Source: Patescibacteria group bacterium
GTDB lineage: Bacteria > Patescibacteriota > Minisyncoccia > Moranbacterales > GWC2-37-73
DNA: 64,000 nt
Assembly: GCA_022709545.1 (NCBI GenBank)
Contig: JAKLIP010000001.1
Location: 310,001-374,000, forward strand
Reading direction: 5' to 3'
The notes beneath the pieces are model-generated. The model did no database searches. It was not told the DNA's origin and saw nothing but the letters and a program-made list of their open reading frames with translations. The position numbers were made by a program, and so were the translations under genes. Below, one piece after another: positions 52,263 to 61,269 of the stretch (its first letter is position 1; each line of letters starts with the position of its first letter).

Positions 52263-53198
52263 TTATTTACTTATATTTTTATCCAATTCCGCTTTTGATT
52301 TTAAGAAAAAATAGCCCACTACAATAAAAGTAAGTGCAGGGGCAAGCCAGCTTGGAATATGGAAACCGAAACTATCTAAAAGCATAATAATCCCTAAGCA
52401 CAAAACGGAATACATAGCTCCATTTTTAAGATAAACATATTTTTTAATTCTATCTATATTTCCAACCGTAATTTGTCTTAGCACTAAAGCACCCAGACCG
52501 TTTCCTAAAACAATAAGCGGAACTGAAAGGGTAAAAGCAAAGGCTCCTAATACTCCATCAATAGAAAAAGTGGTATCAATCACCTCCAAATATAAAATCT
52601 TGCTTATATCCGACAATCCTTGCTTGCCACTATTCCCCAATAACTCTTTCTCCTGTTGTTCGGCATTTTGTTTAAATCCATGCGTGATAAAAAATGCAGT
52701 TGAACCCATAACAACTCCAAAAGCCATCATAGGATTGACCTTTAGGGCTAGCCAGACAAGAATGGCAAGTAAAATTGAAACGACTGCATAAAACCAAACT
52801 CCTTTTGAATGAAAAAATCTTTCTCCTTTAAGTCCATAATTCTTCGGTTCTATAAAAAGCCAGTGAAAAAATAAAAAAACTAAAAATGTTCCGCCACCAG
52901 ATAAAAGTATCGGCGCAGACGTTTCGATAGCCTCAAGAACTCTAGGATCATTGCTAAAGGTAGCAGTCAGAGAACCGAACATGCCTAATGATGGATTAGT
53001 TGCCCAAACTATTGCCCACGGCAGAAGACCGCGCACAACTACAACTGCGAATAGTAGCCCCCACAATAAAAACCACTTTCGCGCCTTTTTGCTCATTGTG
53101 GACAAGACTTCAGCATTAATTACAGCATTATCGATACTGCATATTATTTCAAACAAGCATAGCCCTCCGACTATTAATATTATTGAAAATATGCTCAT
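52263..53198 (-). CDS. DUF475/TerC-like integral membrane protein
   Basis: 311 aa with about nine membrane segments. The repeated acidic motifs of the TerC superfamily are present: FEIICSIDNAVINAEVL in the first half and YLEVIDTTFSIDGVLGAFAF in the second, each placing Asp or Glu within the membrane. DUF475 members are linked to metal homeostasis or tellurite-type resistance; the exact ion is unknown. No clear Shine-Dalgarno; TATAAT at 53227-53232. Confidence 0.85.
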   Translation of the reverse strand: MSIFSIILIVGGLCLFEIICSIDNAVINAEVLSTMSKKARKWFLLWGLLFAVVVVRGLLPWAIVWATNPSLGMFGSLTATFSNDPRVLEAIETSAPILLSGGGTFLVFLFFHWLFIEPKNYGLKGERFFHSKGVWFYAVVSILLAILVWLALKVNPMMAFGVVMGSTAFFITHGFKQNAEQQEKELLGNSGKQGLSDISKILYLEVIDTTFSIDGVLGAFAFTLSVPLIVLGNGLGALVLRQITVGNIDRIKKYVYLKNGAMYSVLCLGIIMLLDSFGFHIPSWLAPALTFIVVGYFFLKSKAELDKNISK

Positions 53199-53243
53199 GT
53201 TTATTTTTGTTATTTGTTAATATTTTATTATAGTTTCATGTTG

Positions 53244-53549
53244 TTAATTACTGGACTTCTTTTTTTCTTCATCAATTTTTTTAAATAAATCTCTAGTCAT
53301 CCATATGCTAGCAAGCATAACTAAGAAAAAAAGAGAATTAAATATCTGACCCACAAAGGAAAATATTTCATTTTTTACAAATAGCTCCATTCCCTGCGAT
53401 ATAAATAAAAACACAAGAGCCACAAAAAATATTTTGTATACCGTGTCCAGTTTCATTTCCGCTCTCCAAATAATTCCTAAAGTAAAAATTATTGAAAAAA
53501 CCAGCATGCCCAAGGATAAAATTTTAAGAACGAATTCTGCGTATTGCAT
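53244..53549 (-). CDS. small three-segment membrane protein of unknown function
   Basis: 101 aa with three hydrophobic segments (about 7-28, 37-55, 63-88) and a basic tail (KKIDEEKKKSSN). No family recognised. It starts 17 nt after the stop of the Ig-like surface protein, so the two are probably co-expressed. Confidence 0.6.
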   Translation of the reverse strand: MQYAEFVLKILSLGMLVFSIIFTLGIIWRAEMKLDTVYKIFFVALVFLFISQGMELFVKNEIFSFVGQIFNSLFFLVMLASIWMTRDLFKKIDEEKKKSSN

Positions 53550-53566
53550 ATTTTTTATTTTAATTT

Positions 53567-54670
53567 TTAACTAATAAATCCTTTTTTGTAGAGAACTTCT
53601 TCTGTGACGTGATTTCTTGATCTCTTATATATAATATATTCTCTCCTGATTAAAAAAATGATAATCGACAAAAATACTAAAAAGTACAGCCCGATCCATC
53701 CTAAATTATTTATTATATCATCGTAAGTAATAATATTCCCCGTTCCTATTTCCATTATAGGCCTATCTTTCAAGAAAAAAGATCTTTCCTGACTGATAAT
53801 ATTGTCTTTGACAGTCAAATTGGCCTGGAGTTTATATTTTCCGAGCTTCAAGTCATTTGGAAGATATATTTTTCTTGTTACCTTTTCGTTGTTTTTGAGA
53901 TAAATTACATAAGGGTATTCTTTTATAACTTTATTATCAGGTGAAATAAGGACGAACGAAATAGTAACTTCGCCAAAATCATCTTTAACATTTAGGAAGG
54001 TAACTTCTATTTCCAGATTGTCGCCTCTAAAGACTTCTTTGCCTTTGTTGATTAGCAAACTAAAATCCACAGGCCTTTCGGCTAGTGCGGCATTTCCTTT
54101 TTGAGGCTCATTTATTGTATAAGAAGAAGGTGGTAAAATTGCTGTTTCATCTTTATCTTCATCGTCATCCTCATCTTCTCCATTACTTTTTTTCTGAATT
54201 TCAAATAAGAATGAAAATGTAGCTACAAAAGCAGGTTCTGCAGGATCGCTAGTCTCTATGTATAAAGTATTGGTTCCTTCTGATAGATCTTCTGATGGAA
54301 GCCATTCCCAATTACCACTGCCATCGGCTATGGTTGTTGCATAGATTGTTTTGTTCTTTTCTTGTATTTCTAATTCTATAATAGCATTTGAAATACTTGA
54401 TGTTCCAGTAAATATTGGTCTCTTTTGTTTTGTCGAAGGGGTGCCACTGAAATCTTCAATATTTTTTCCGTCAAATGTGGTTACTTTTACAAAAGGACTT
54501 ACGAAAACTGAAATCATTGTTCCAGCTATACGTCCTTCATTTTTAATCTCCGAAAAAGACATTTTTTGACTACCTATAAATCCGAAAATCAGGTAAGCAA
54601 AAACAAAAATGCCAGCTACCAACAGGTTATATTTTAATATTTTTTTAGTATTCTTTATTTTTTTCATCAC
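53567..54670 (-). CDS. membrane-anchored surface protein with bacterial Ig-like domain
   Basis: 367 aa: N-terminal anchor (about 14-33), a Big-type domain (about 75-155; KQKRPIFTGTSSISNAIIELEI, ATTIADGSGNWEWLPSEDLSEGTNTLYIET), a highly acidic linker (NGEDEDDDEDKDE), a second beta-rich domain (about 205-320; NLEIEVTFLNVKDDFGEVTISF, KYKLQANLTVKDN), and a second membrane segment (about 330-350) before a short cytoplasmic tail. Likely a structural or adhesion protein; no enzyme motif. Confidence 0.72.
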   Translation of the reverse strand: MMKKIKNTKKILKYNLLVAGIFVFAYLIFGFIGSQKMSFSEIKNEGRIAGTMISVFVSPFVKVTTFDGKNIEDFSGTPSTKQKRPIFTGTSSISNAIIELEIQEKNKTIYATTIADGSGNWEWLPSEDLSEGTNTLYIETSDPAEPAFVATFSFLFEIQKKSNGEDEDDDEDKDETAILPPSSYTINEPQKGNAALAERPVDFSLLINKGKEVFRGDNLEIEVTFLNVKDDFGEVTISFVLISPDNKVIKEYPYVIYLKNNEKVTRKIYLPNDLKLGKYKLQANLTVKDNIISQERSFFLKDRPIMEIGTGNIITYDDIINNLGWIGLYFLVFLSIIIFLIRREYIIYKRSRNHVTEEVLYKKGFIS

Positions 54671-54714
54671 TTGTAAAATTATATCATAAACTGGAAAAAA
54701 ATCATATTGCTAGT

Positions 54715-55284
54715 TTATTTGGGCAAATTTTCAGCTAACTTTTTCAGATCCTTTGATAAGGGATTGTCCTTCCAGCGTTTAAGCAATGCTGCGATAACCT
54801 TCTGATAATTTGCAAGAACATCATTCCTTCCTGCATTAAACCTGTCAAAAACAGCCTCGCCCTCTCTATGATAGTCATCTATCAATTCACGCCCGTTAGC
54901 TAAAATATCAGCTGATTTTATTAAAACCGATGAATGGGAAAATTGCTCTATATGCTTCAAGGCTTTTTCCTTTCTTTTCGCCCAGGACAATCTTTTTTCT
55001 GTTTCTGTTACACTTAAAACATCACGAGCGACTTTTTTCCCAAACCTTTGCTCCAGCATTTTATAGTCAACTTTTTTTTCTTCTATTGAGTCCTCTATTG
55101 TATCGTGCAAAATTCCAGCTGATATTATATCCTCATTTTTTCCGATTATCGCCAAAATTATTCCTACGGTTAGTGGATGAGTGATATAGGAAATATCTTT
55201 GCCTTTCCTTTTTTGTTTTTGGTAAACATCATGCGTTTTAGTAGCAAACTTTATTGCCTTTTGAATTTTTTCTGTGTATTTCAT
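54715..55284 (-). CDS. HD-domain phosphohydrolase
   Basis: 189 aa HD fold: H36 in ISYITHP, the H60-D61 pair in AGILHDTIEDS and D126 in IKSADILANGREL, i.e. all four metal-binding positions. It resembles the hydrolase half of RelA/SpoT-like proteins and guanosine polyphosphate hydrolases, but lacks the synthetase half. Probably degrades (p)ppGpp or another nucleotide. A TATAAT (55293-55298) is 8 nt from the ATG, so almost leaderless. Confidence 0.82.
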   Translation of the reverse strand: MKYTEKIQKAIKFATKTHDVYQKQKRKGKDISYITHPLTVGIILAIIGKNEDIISAGILHDTIEDSIEEKKVDYKMLEQRFGKKVARDVLSVTETEKRLSWAKRKEKALKHIEQFSHSSVLIKSADILANGRELIDDYHREGEAVFDRFNAGRNDVLANYQKVIAALLKRWKDNPLSKDLKKLAENLPK

Positions 55285-55292
55285 ATGTTTAT

Positions 55293-55298
55293 ATTATA
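55293..55298 (-). promoter_or_regulatory. -10 box for a near-leaderless HD gene
   Basis: TATAAT on the minus strand, 8 nt before the ATG at 55284; the -35 region (TGGCAA) is weak. Confidence 0.5.
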
Positions 55299-55495
55299 AT
55301 TTAATAATGAAATTTTTGCCATAAACAATAATAGATTTATCCAGTGCAAAAAATAAAATTTATTCATATTATATTTCATAAATTTATTTTACCGCCTTTT
55401 TAATTTTATATTATTTTTTTGGCAATAAATCTTTACTATTGAAGAAAATCATGTTAAAGTAAAAAAGCTTAATTCAAATAAATCAGGGAAAAACC

Positions 55496-57985
55496 ATGAA
55501 AAATAAAGGAGAAAAAGAATCATACATACCTCAGAATAGAGAGTCTTATTGGCAAAATTTTTGGGAAAATGAGAAAATAAACAGATTTGATCCTGATTCA
55601 ATAAAACCACTTTTTACTATTGACACCCCTCCTCCTACCATATCAGGATCACTTCATTTGGGCCATGTATTCTCATATACTCAGGCAGAGGTTATTGCAC
55701 GATTTCGCCGTTTAGCAGGCTTTAATGTCCGCTATCCAATGGGATATGACAATAATGGTCTTCCTACTGAAAGGCTTGTCGAAAAAGAACACAATATTCA
55801 GGGAAGCACTATGCCTCTTGCAGAATTCGTAAAAATTTGTTTGGAAGTTACTGAAGTATATAAGAAAAAATATACTAATCTTTGGAAATCTCTTGGGCTT
55901 AGCATTGATTGGGATTTGTCATACTCTTCAATATCAACTGAATCTCAAAAGCTGGCACAAACGGTATTCAAGGAATTATACGAAAAGGATGCAATATACC
56001 AAAAGGAGGCTGTTGCACTTTATTGCCATAATTGCCATACATCTGTAGCACAGGCTGAAGTTGAAGATAAAGAAATTGATGCTATGTTTTATGATATTGT
56101 GTTTACTTGTGAAAATGGAGAAGAGCTTATAATTTCAACTACCCGCCCCGAGCTTCTGCCTGCTATCGTAGCTGTTTTTGTCCACCCAGAAGATGAAAGA
56201 TATTTACCCCAGATTGGAAAGTTTGCAATTTCCCCACTTGGAAAAAAAGTAACCATTATTGCTGATGATAAAGTATCAGTAGAAAAAGGAACAGGCGCAG
56301 TTATGTGCTGCACATATGGAGATGAGACTGATGTTTTTTGGAAACGTAAGCATAATCTTCCAGAAAAAATTATTTTTACTCCGGAAGGAAAAATATCATA
56401 TTTGGAAGACTTTCCAGAAATAGCAGGAAAAACAATAGGAGAGACAAGAAAAATTATTATCTCTAAGCTTCGAGAACTTAATGCAATCCGCAAGGAACAG
56501 CCCATAAAACATGATGTGGGAGTTCATGAACGTTGCGGTGTTCCAATCGAACTCATACCGACCAAACAATGGTTTGTAAAAGTTCTTGATAAAAAAGAAG
56601 ATCTGTTGGACGCTGGACGCAAAATAATCTGGCACCCTGAATATATGCGAAAACGCTACGAAGAGTGGGTGTCTGGACTTAAATGGGACTGGTGTATATC
56701 TCGAGAAAGGTTTTTCGGCGTTCCTATTCCTGCTTATGTATGTGACTCCTGTGGCCATGTTTTCATTCCCGAAACAGAATCTTTACCAGTTAATCCAAAA
56801 ATAGATACTGAAATTCATACTTGTGATTATTGCGGCAAAGGAAAAATGATTCCTGAAAAGAACGTCCTTGATACTTGGTTTACTTCAGCACTTACCCCTG
56901 ATATAAACAACTACTTCCCTGGAAACGGAAAATTAACTGGAAAAATGTATCCTATGTCAATGAGGCCTCAGGGTCACGACATAATACGTACTTGGGTAAT
57001 GTATTCTGTTCTTATGGCTTTCTACCGCCATCAAAACATTCCCTGGCGTGAACTTATGATTTCTGGCCACCTATTGCTTAGAAAGGGCGAAAAAATAAGT
57101 AAAAAAACTGGCGGAGGAAAACACAAGCCTGAAGAACTAATCGCTGAACATTCTGCTGACGCAATTCGTTATACTATGTATGGAGCTACCCTTGGACGAG
57201 ATGCTTTTTATGATGAATTAGAGGTAAAAAAGGGAAAAAAACTTATAACCAAGATTTACAACGCAGGAAAATTAATTTTGGATAATCTTCGCGATTATAA
57301 AGGAGAAAAAATTTCAGAATTGGAGGCAATTGACAGATGGATAATAAATCGTGCTCATGCTACTGCAGCAACTATGGCTAAAGAATTTGAACGCTATGAA
57401 TACAGCCACGCTAGACAAACTTTTGAAGAATGGTTCTGGAATGATTTATGCGATAATTATCTTGAAATTGTTAAAGGCAGATTATGGACTACTGAAGATT
57501 CTTCTCAAACAAAAAGACTATCGGCTCAATACGCGCTTTATCATGTATATCTTATTGCATTAAAAATGATTTCTCCGCTTCTTCCCCATATTACGGAAGA
57601 AATGTTTCATGCGGAGTTATCTCCTGAGGGTAAATTTACAAGTGACATAGATTCCGGATTCTTTGCCCATCATGAAGGTATAAATAGCATTCACCTTACT
57701 GATTGGCCAACTGGAGAAACAAATCTTCTCAATAAAGACGAATCTATTGGAATGGAGTTGATGCTTAAAGCCATTAGTGCGGTTCGAAAATATAAAACTT
57801 CCATTAAATTATCCGCTAACGCTCAACTTCCACCCATTATTCTTAAAGGAACCAAAGAAGAAAAGTATCTCTTGTTGCCTTTCTGGAATGATCTTGTTTT
57901 TGTAGCCAGAGCAGAATCTATTACATTTCAGGAAAATGATTCAGAAAATGAAATAACAAATAATCCCGTCATCATGCTTTCATAG
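55496..57985 (+). CDS. valS: valyl-tRNA synthetase
   Basis: 829 aa class Ia synthetase. HIGH site HLGH (54-57) after PPPTISGSL, editing domain with the TTRPELLPAIVAVFVHPED block, KMSKS-type site EKISKKTGG, and two Zn-binding Cys pairs (YCHNCHTS and CDSCGHVF/CDYCGKG). It charges tRNAVal. Shorter than E. coli ValS (951 aa), lacking the long C-terminal coiled coil. Weak Shine-Dalgarno (CAGGGAAA); possible promoter TTTACT-17-TAAAGT upstream. No T-box leader seen. Confidence 0.95.
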   Translation: MKNKGEKESYIPQNRESYWQNFWENEKINRFDPDSIKPLFTIDTPPPTISGSLHLGHVFSYTQAEVIARFRRLAGFNVRYPMGYDNNGLPTERLVEKEHNIQGSTMPLAEFVKICLEVTEVYKKKYTNLWKSLGLSIDWDLSYSSISTESQKLAQTVFKELYEKDAIYQKEAVALYCHNCHTSVAQAEVEDKEIDAMFYDIVFTCENGEELIISTTRPELLPAIVAVFVHPEDERYLPQIGKFAISPLGKKVTIIADDKVSVEKGTGAVMCCTYGDETDVFWKRKHNLPEKIIFTPEGKISYLEDFPEIAGKTIGETRKIIISKLRELNAIRKEQPIKHDVGVHERCGVPIELIPTKQWFVKVLDKKEDLLDAGRKIIWHPEYMRKRYEEWVSGLKWDWCISRERFFGVPIPAYVCDSCGHVFIPETESLPVNPKIDTEIHTCDYCGKGKMIPEKNVLDTWFTSALTPDINNYFPGNGKLTGKMYPMSMRPQGHDIIRTWVMYSVLMAFYRHQNIPWRELMISGHLLLRKGEKISKKTGGGKHKPEELIAEHSADAIRYTMYGATLGRDAFYDELEVKKGKKLITKIYNAGKLILDNLRDYKGEKISELEAIDRWIINRAHATAATMAKEFERYEYSHARQTFEEWFWNDLCDNYLEIVKGRLWTTEDSSQTKRLSAQYALYHVYLIALKMISPLLPHITEEMFHAELSPEGKFTSDIDSGFFAHHEGINSIHLTDWPTGETNLLNKDESIGMELMLKAISAVRKYKTSIKLSANAQLPPIILKGTKEEKYLLLPFWNDLVFVARAESITFQENDSENEITNNPVIMLS

Positions 57986-58058
57986 AAAGGGACTGCGTAT
58001 ATTTAAAATACAGAAAGCTTAGCTGTGAATTATGAATTGCAATCTATTAAAATCGGGC

Positions 58059-59165
58059 TTAGTCAAAATATTTAAGTCCTGATTTTTTCAATTCTTTTTT
58101 TGCATTTTTTAAAAATTTTCCAAAACTTCGATTTTTTTCTTTTTTCTCTATTTCTGACATTTCATAATGCTCAGCCTCTCTTTTGAGACTGATATAATTG
58201 GCATATTTGCTTTCATCCAACTTACCCGCCTGAAGTTCCACTAAAACTGCGCAACCAGGTTCTTGTGTATGCGTGCAATCAACAAATTTGCAATTTTTTG
58301 ACAATGCATTTATTTCATCAAACAAATCATTCACACCGGCGCCCGTGTCCGTCATTCCCACTTCCCGAACTCCGGGATTGTCAATCACAATTCCACCATT
58401 GGTCAAAAAATACATTTCTCGTCCGGTAGTTACGTGTTTGCCTCTGCCCGAACGCACTCCAATGTTTTCGGTTTTTATAATATCCTCTCCGATCAATTTA
58501 TTAATTAGGGAAGATTTTCCGACGCCTGACGAACCGAGAAAACAATAAGTTTTTCCTGGGGCTATATATTTTTTTAATTCTGCCAATCCTTCATTGGTCA
58601 AAGTGCTAGTGGCAATAACATTAGCATCCACCAGCCGATTTTTTATTTCACTGATTTTTATTTCCAATTCTTCCCTCGAAATTAAATCTGTTTTATTCAA
58701 AATAACAACCGACTTTATGCCGCCATCGCTTGCAATAGCAAAATATCTTTCAATGCGATTCAGATTGAAGTCTCGGTCAATTGACTCAATGACAAACGCC
58801 ACGTCAATGTTAGCCGCGATGATTTGAGTTTCATTTTTTTCACCAATTTTATTCTTGTCGCCATATTTTCTTTTCATCACGGTTCTTCTCGGCAATACTT
58901 TTTGGATTGTCGCCTGTTCTTTATCAGCCTCAGTAATGGCCACCCAATCTCCGACGGCCGGAAAATCTTCCCGCGATTTTGCTTTAAACATCTGCTTCCC
59001 TGTTATTTTAGCCAGATATTCTCCACTGGCATTTTTAATTTTGTATGCTCCCCTATGTTCAGCAATCACGCGCGCAACCTGAAAATTATCCAACTCAAAT
59101 TTTTTTCGATTAGATTCAAAAAATTCATCCCAGCCTAAATCTTCAATTTTAATTTCTTTATTCAT
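58059..59165 (-). CDS. rsgA: ribosome small-subunit-dependent GTPase A
   Basis: 368 aa from ATG 59163-59165; an in-frame TTG lies 18 nt upstream. OB-like N-domain, then the circularly permuted GTPase: G4 VILNKTDL, G5-like region, G1 GSSGVGKSSLINKL, switch with GRGKHVTTGREM, G3 DNPGVREVG, and a C-terminal zinc module CKFVDCTHTQEPGCAV. It matures the 30S subunit. A TATTAT -10 (59172-59177) is exactly 6 nt before the ATG, predicting a leaderless mRNA. Confidence 0.93.
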   Translation of the reverse strand: MNKEIKIEDLGWDEFFESNRKKFELDNFQVARVIAEHRGAYKIKNASGEYLAKITGKQMFKAKSREDFPAVGDWVAITEADKEQATIQKVLPRRTVMKRKYGDKNKIGEKNETQIIAANIDVAFVIESIDRDFNLNRIERYFAIASDGGIKSVVILNKTDLISREELEIKISEIKNRLVDANVIATSTLTNEGLAELKKYIAPGKTYCFLGSSGVGKSSLINKLIGEDIIKTENIGVRSGRGKHVTTGREMYFLTNGGIVIDNPGVREVGMTDTGAGVNDLFDEINALSKNCKFVDCTHTQEPGCAVLVELQAGKLDESKYANYISLKREAEHYEMSEIEKKEKNRSFGKFLKNAKKELKKSGLKYFD

Positions 59166-59171
59166 AGATAA

Positions 59172-59177
59172 ATAATA
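59172..59177 (-). promoter_or_regulatory. -10 box giving a leaderless rsgA mRNA
   Basis: TGT-TATTAT (extended -10) on the minus strand; weak -35. The ATG is at the predicted +1. Confidence 0.5.
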
Positions 59178-59232
59178 ACACAAAAACAGGGTTAAGCTCT
59201 ATTTATTTTCTTCCACTAATCGCTGATTTCCT

Positions 59233-60060
59233 TTAGCATATTTTTACCTTTTTTACTTTAATTTTCCTGCTAAAAATTTTACTGCCTAATTTTTCAAATC
59301 TATCTGTTAGATCTGTGGAACAAAAAACATATTTTGAATTTTTTGCCAATTTTCTATTTAATTCAGGATGCCTTTGCAAATATTCTTTTAATTTTTTTGC
59401 AACAATTTTTGGCTCAGAAATTATTTTTATTTTTCCCCCAATTATTTTTTTAATTTTGTTTTTAAAAACTCCGTAATGAGTGCAGCCCAAAATCAATATG
59501 TCTATTTTTTTGATAAGTAATGGCTTTAGATACTTTTGCAAAATAATATCAACTGTTTTTGAATTTTGTTCGCCAGCTTCCACAATCGGTACCAACAGTG
59601 GACAAGGATTCTGAAAAACCTTCACCTTACTATCAACTTTCAAAAATTCCCTCTTAAAAGCATCAGACATTACTGTGCCTTTAGTCGCAATTACTCCAAT
59701 CCTTTTGTTTTTAGTTTTTAAAATAGCATATTCAACCGTTGGAATAATCACGCCTAAAACTTGTTTCCGTGGATATTTTTTTGGCAAATATTCTTGCTGT
59801 ATTTTTCTAAGAGCATCACTGGATACTGTGTTACAAGCAAAAATTATGATTTCGCATCCGCTGTTAAAAAGAAAATCTACTGCTTGTTTAGTAAATTCAT
59901 AGATAATATTTTCCGATCGGTTTCCATAAGGCACCCGCGCTGTATCCCCTAAATATATGTAATTGTATTCCGGCAATTCTTTGATGAGTCCTTTCATGAC
60001 ATTTAGCCCTCCAAGACCGGAATCGAATATGCCAATTGCCCCGTTTTTTTTATTATTCAT
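59233..60060 (-). CDS. murI: glutamate racemase
   Basis: 275 aa from the ATG at 60058-60060, chosen because AGAGGAAAG lies 5-13 nt upstream; the frame stays open for 22 further codons. Contains IFDSGLGGLNV, GDTARVPYG, and the catalytic Cys pair C76 (FACNTVSSD) and C193 (LGCTHYG). Converts L- to D-glutamate for peptidoglycan. It sits next to the rsgA gene (67 nt gap), but each appears to have its own promoter. Confidence 0.95.
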   Translation of the reverse strand: MNNKKNGAIGIFDSGLGGLNVMKGLIKELPEYNYIYLGDTARVPYGNRSENIIYEFTKQAVDFLFNSGCEIIIFACNTVSSDALRKIQQEYLPKKYPRKQVLGVIIPTVEYAILKTKNKRIGVIATKGTVMSDAFKREFLKVDSKVKVFQNPCPLLVPIVEAGEQNSKTVDIILQKYLKPLLIKKIDILILGCTHYGVFKNKIKKIIGGKIKIISEPKIVAKKLKEYLQRHPELNRKLAKNSKYVFCSTDLTDRFEKLGSKIFSRKIKVKKVKIC

Positions 60061-60110
60061 ATTTCTTTCCTCTATTCTACCCCTGTTAGATAAGAAGACA
60101 AGACCAAATA

Positions 60111-60147
60111 AAAAAGGGTACAGCAATTGCCGAACCCTTTATTTTTT
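60111..60147 (-). terminator. bidirectional intrinsic terminator
   Basis: AAAGGGT / ACCCTTT stem (60113-60119 with 60134-60140) with an inner GCAATTGC palindrome and T-runs on both sides. It ends the 60163-60369 gene. Confidence 0.7.
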
Positions 60148-60162
60148 TCTCTTGAGATAAAA

Positions 60163-60369
60163 TTATGACTGAAACATTTTGCAGAACTCTGCCGCTGACT
60201 GACTTGCGCGAAGCGATACTTCTTCAAGATTGGCAGGTCGCCAAAGTTCTCCCCTAGTGCTTCCTTGGACAAAGTTTCTTTTGGGCAATGGGCACCATAA
60301 AGCTTTAATTTTTTGCATCAAACCGATAAGTGCGGCTCTTACAAATTGTCCATAAACAATAATTTTCAT
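60163..60369 (-). CDS. small protein of unknown function
   Basis: 68 aa, basic, with one short hydrophobic stretch at the N-terminus (MKIIVYGQFVRAALIGLM). Strong Shine-Dalgarno AAAGGAGGGTTAA directly before ATG and a terminator after make it likely real. C-terminal half (ELWRPANLEEVSLRASQSAAEF) looks helical. No family recognised. Confidence 0.5.
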   Translation of the reverse strand: MKIIVYGQFVRAALIGLMQKIKALWCPLPKRNFVQGSTRGELWRPANLEEVSLRASQSAAEFCKMFQS

Positions 60370-60435
60370 TTAACCCTCCTTTATAAAAGTACTTTTAATA
60401 AATTTTAACATGAGGAAATAAAATAACAAGGACGC

Positions 60436-60462
60436 AAAAAACACCCTCCAGGGTGTTTTTTA
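60436..60462 (-). terminator. bidirectional intrinsic terminator
   Basis: AAAACACCCT / AGGGTGTTTT stem with T-runs on both sides, between 60369 and 60632. Confidence 0.85.
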
Positions 60463-60463
60463 A

Positions 60464-60631
60464 AGTCACAAGCTATTGTGGCTAGTCCTCAAGTTGTGTT
60501 ATCCGAATTTGAACATTGACCGAAGTCAATGAAAGACCAATAGATTATACCCTGAATAAATTCAGAGCTTCACCTTAACTCCCTAGAAAGGAGGTGATTG
60601 TCGGCAAATTTTGGAAATGCTTAAATTGTTT
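60464..60631 (-). other. structured gap with 16S-3'-end-like sequence
   Basis: No gene. On the minus strand it reads ATCACCTCCTTTCT (60585-60598), the usual 3' end of 16S rRNA, then an CTGAA/TTCAG hairpin, a hairpin closed by a C(UUCG)G tetraloop (60514-60531) and a CACAA/TTGTG hairpin, before the terminator at 60436-60462. No body of a 16S gene is present next to it. On the plus strand the same 14 nt would be a full-length Shine-Dalgarno with no good start codon behind it. Confidence 0.35.
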
Positions 60632-61243
60632 TTATTTGTTTTGTTTTTCCGAAGATATTTTTTTCAATTCTTCAAAGGCTTTTTGGTCGTTGAATTTATG
60701 ATTCCACTCCTCGGGATTTCCGTAATCGGCAAAATCCTTGTACCAATTATGATAAACTTTCGGTTTATGGGCAGCTTTAATCGGACACCAATATCTTTCT
60801 GTCCGGGCCGCAATCTCCAAAGAATAAGCAAAGAAACCGTTTGCATAACTGCAATACAGACAATTCACTTTTTGGATAACATTAAGATAATCAAGAAACT
60901 TTCTGTCGTAAACTATATATTCCCTTCTTTTGACTTTCGGAATACCATACAGAGGAAAAGCGGCCCAATGATAAACAGTGATGAATATGTCCAGGATCAC
61001 TACAGGGAAAATCATCATATAAATAAAGGGCATGGAAAGAAAGTGACGGATACTTTTTGGAATAGCGTATTTCCAAGCAGGTATGCGAAGTTTTTTGTTT
61101 CTTTCCCTGATTTTTTCTAAAAATATAACCTTCCGCTGTTTTATCAGAAATCCGTATTTTTTCCCAAGCTGCGAATATTCTTTTCTTAACGCTTCATTTA
61201 GCAAATCTATTCTTTCAAGAATTTTCTTTATTTTCGATTCCAT
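60632..61243 (-). CDS. conserved hypothetical protein with CxYC and YWCPIK motifs
   Basis: 203 aa. N-terminal charged helices that could form a coiled coil, one or two membrane segments (IRHFLSMPFIYMMIFPVVILDIFI), then NCLYCSYANGFFAYSLEIAARTERYWCPIKAA, a Cys-x-x-Cys pair plus a third Cys in a distinctive conserved block that I remember from uncharacterised proteins of several phyla. The spacing suggests metal binding. Function unknown. Possible -10 at 61280-61285 with no Shine-Dalgarno. Confidence 0.72.
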   Translation of the reverse strand: MESKIKKILERIDLLNEALRKEYSQLGKKYGFLIKQRKVIFLEKIRERNKKLRIPAWKYAIPKSIRHFLSMPFIYMMIFPVVILDIFITVYHWAAFPLYGIPKVKRREYIVYDRKFLDYLNVIQKVNCLYCSYANGFFAYSLEIAARTERYWCPIKAAHKPKVYHNWYKDFADYGNPEEWNHKFNDQKAFEELKKISSEKQNK

Positions 61244-61269
61244 ATCTATATTTTTTTACTTGTCAAAGT

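Noticed and set aside
55299-55495. T-box leader before valS
   Set aside because: No Stem I specifier layout and no antiterminator sequence; only AT-rich DNA and a weak promoter.
60585-60598. True 16S rRNA gene end
   Set aside because: Only about 14 nt match, and a protein gene occupies the adjoining DNA, so it is not annotated as rRNA.
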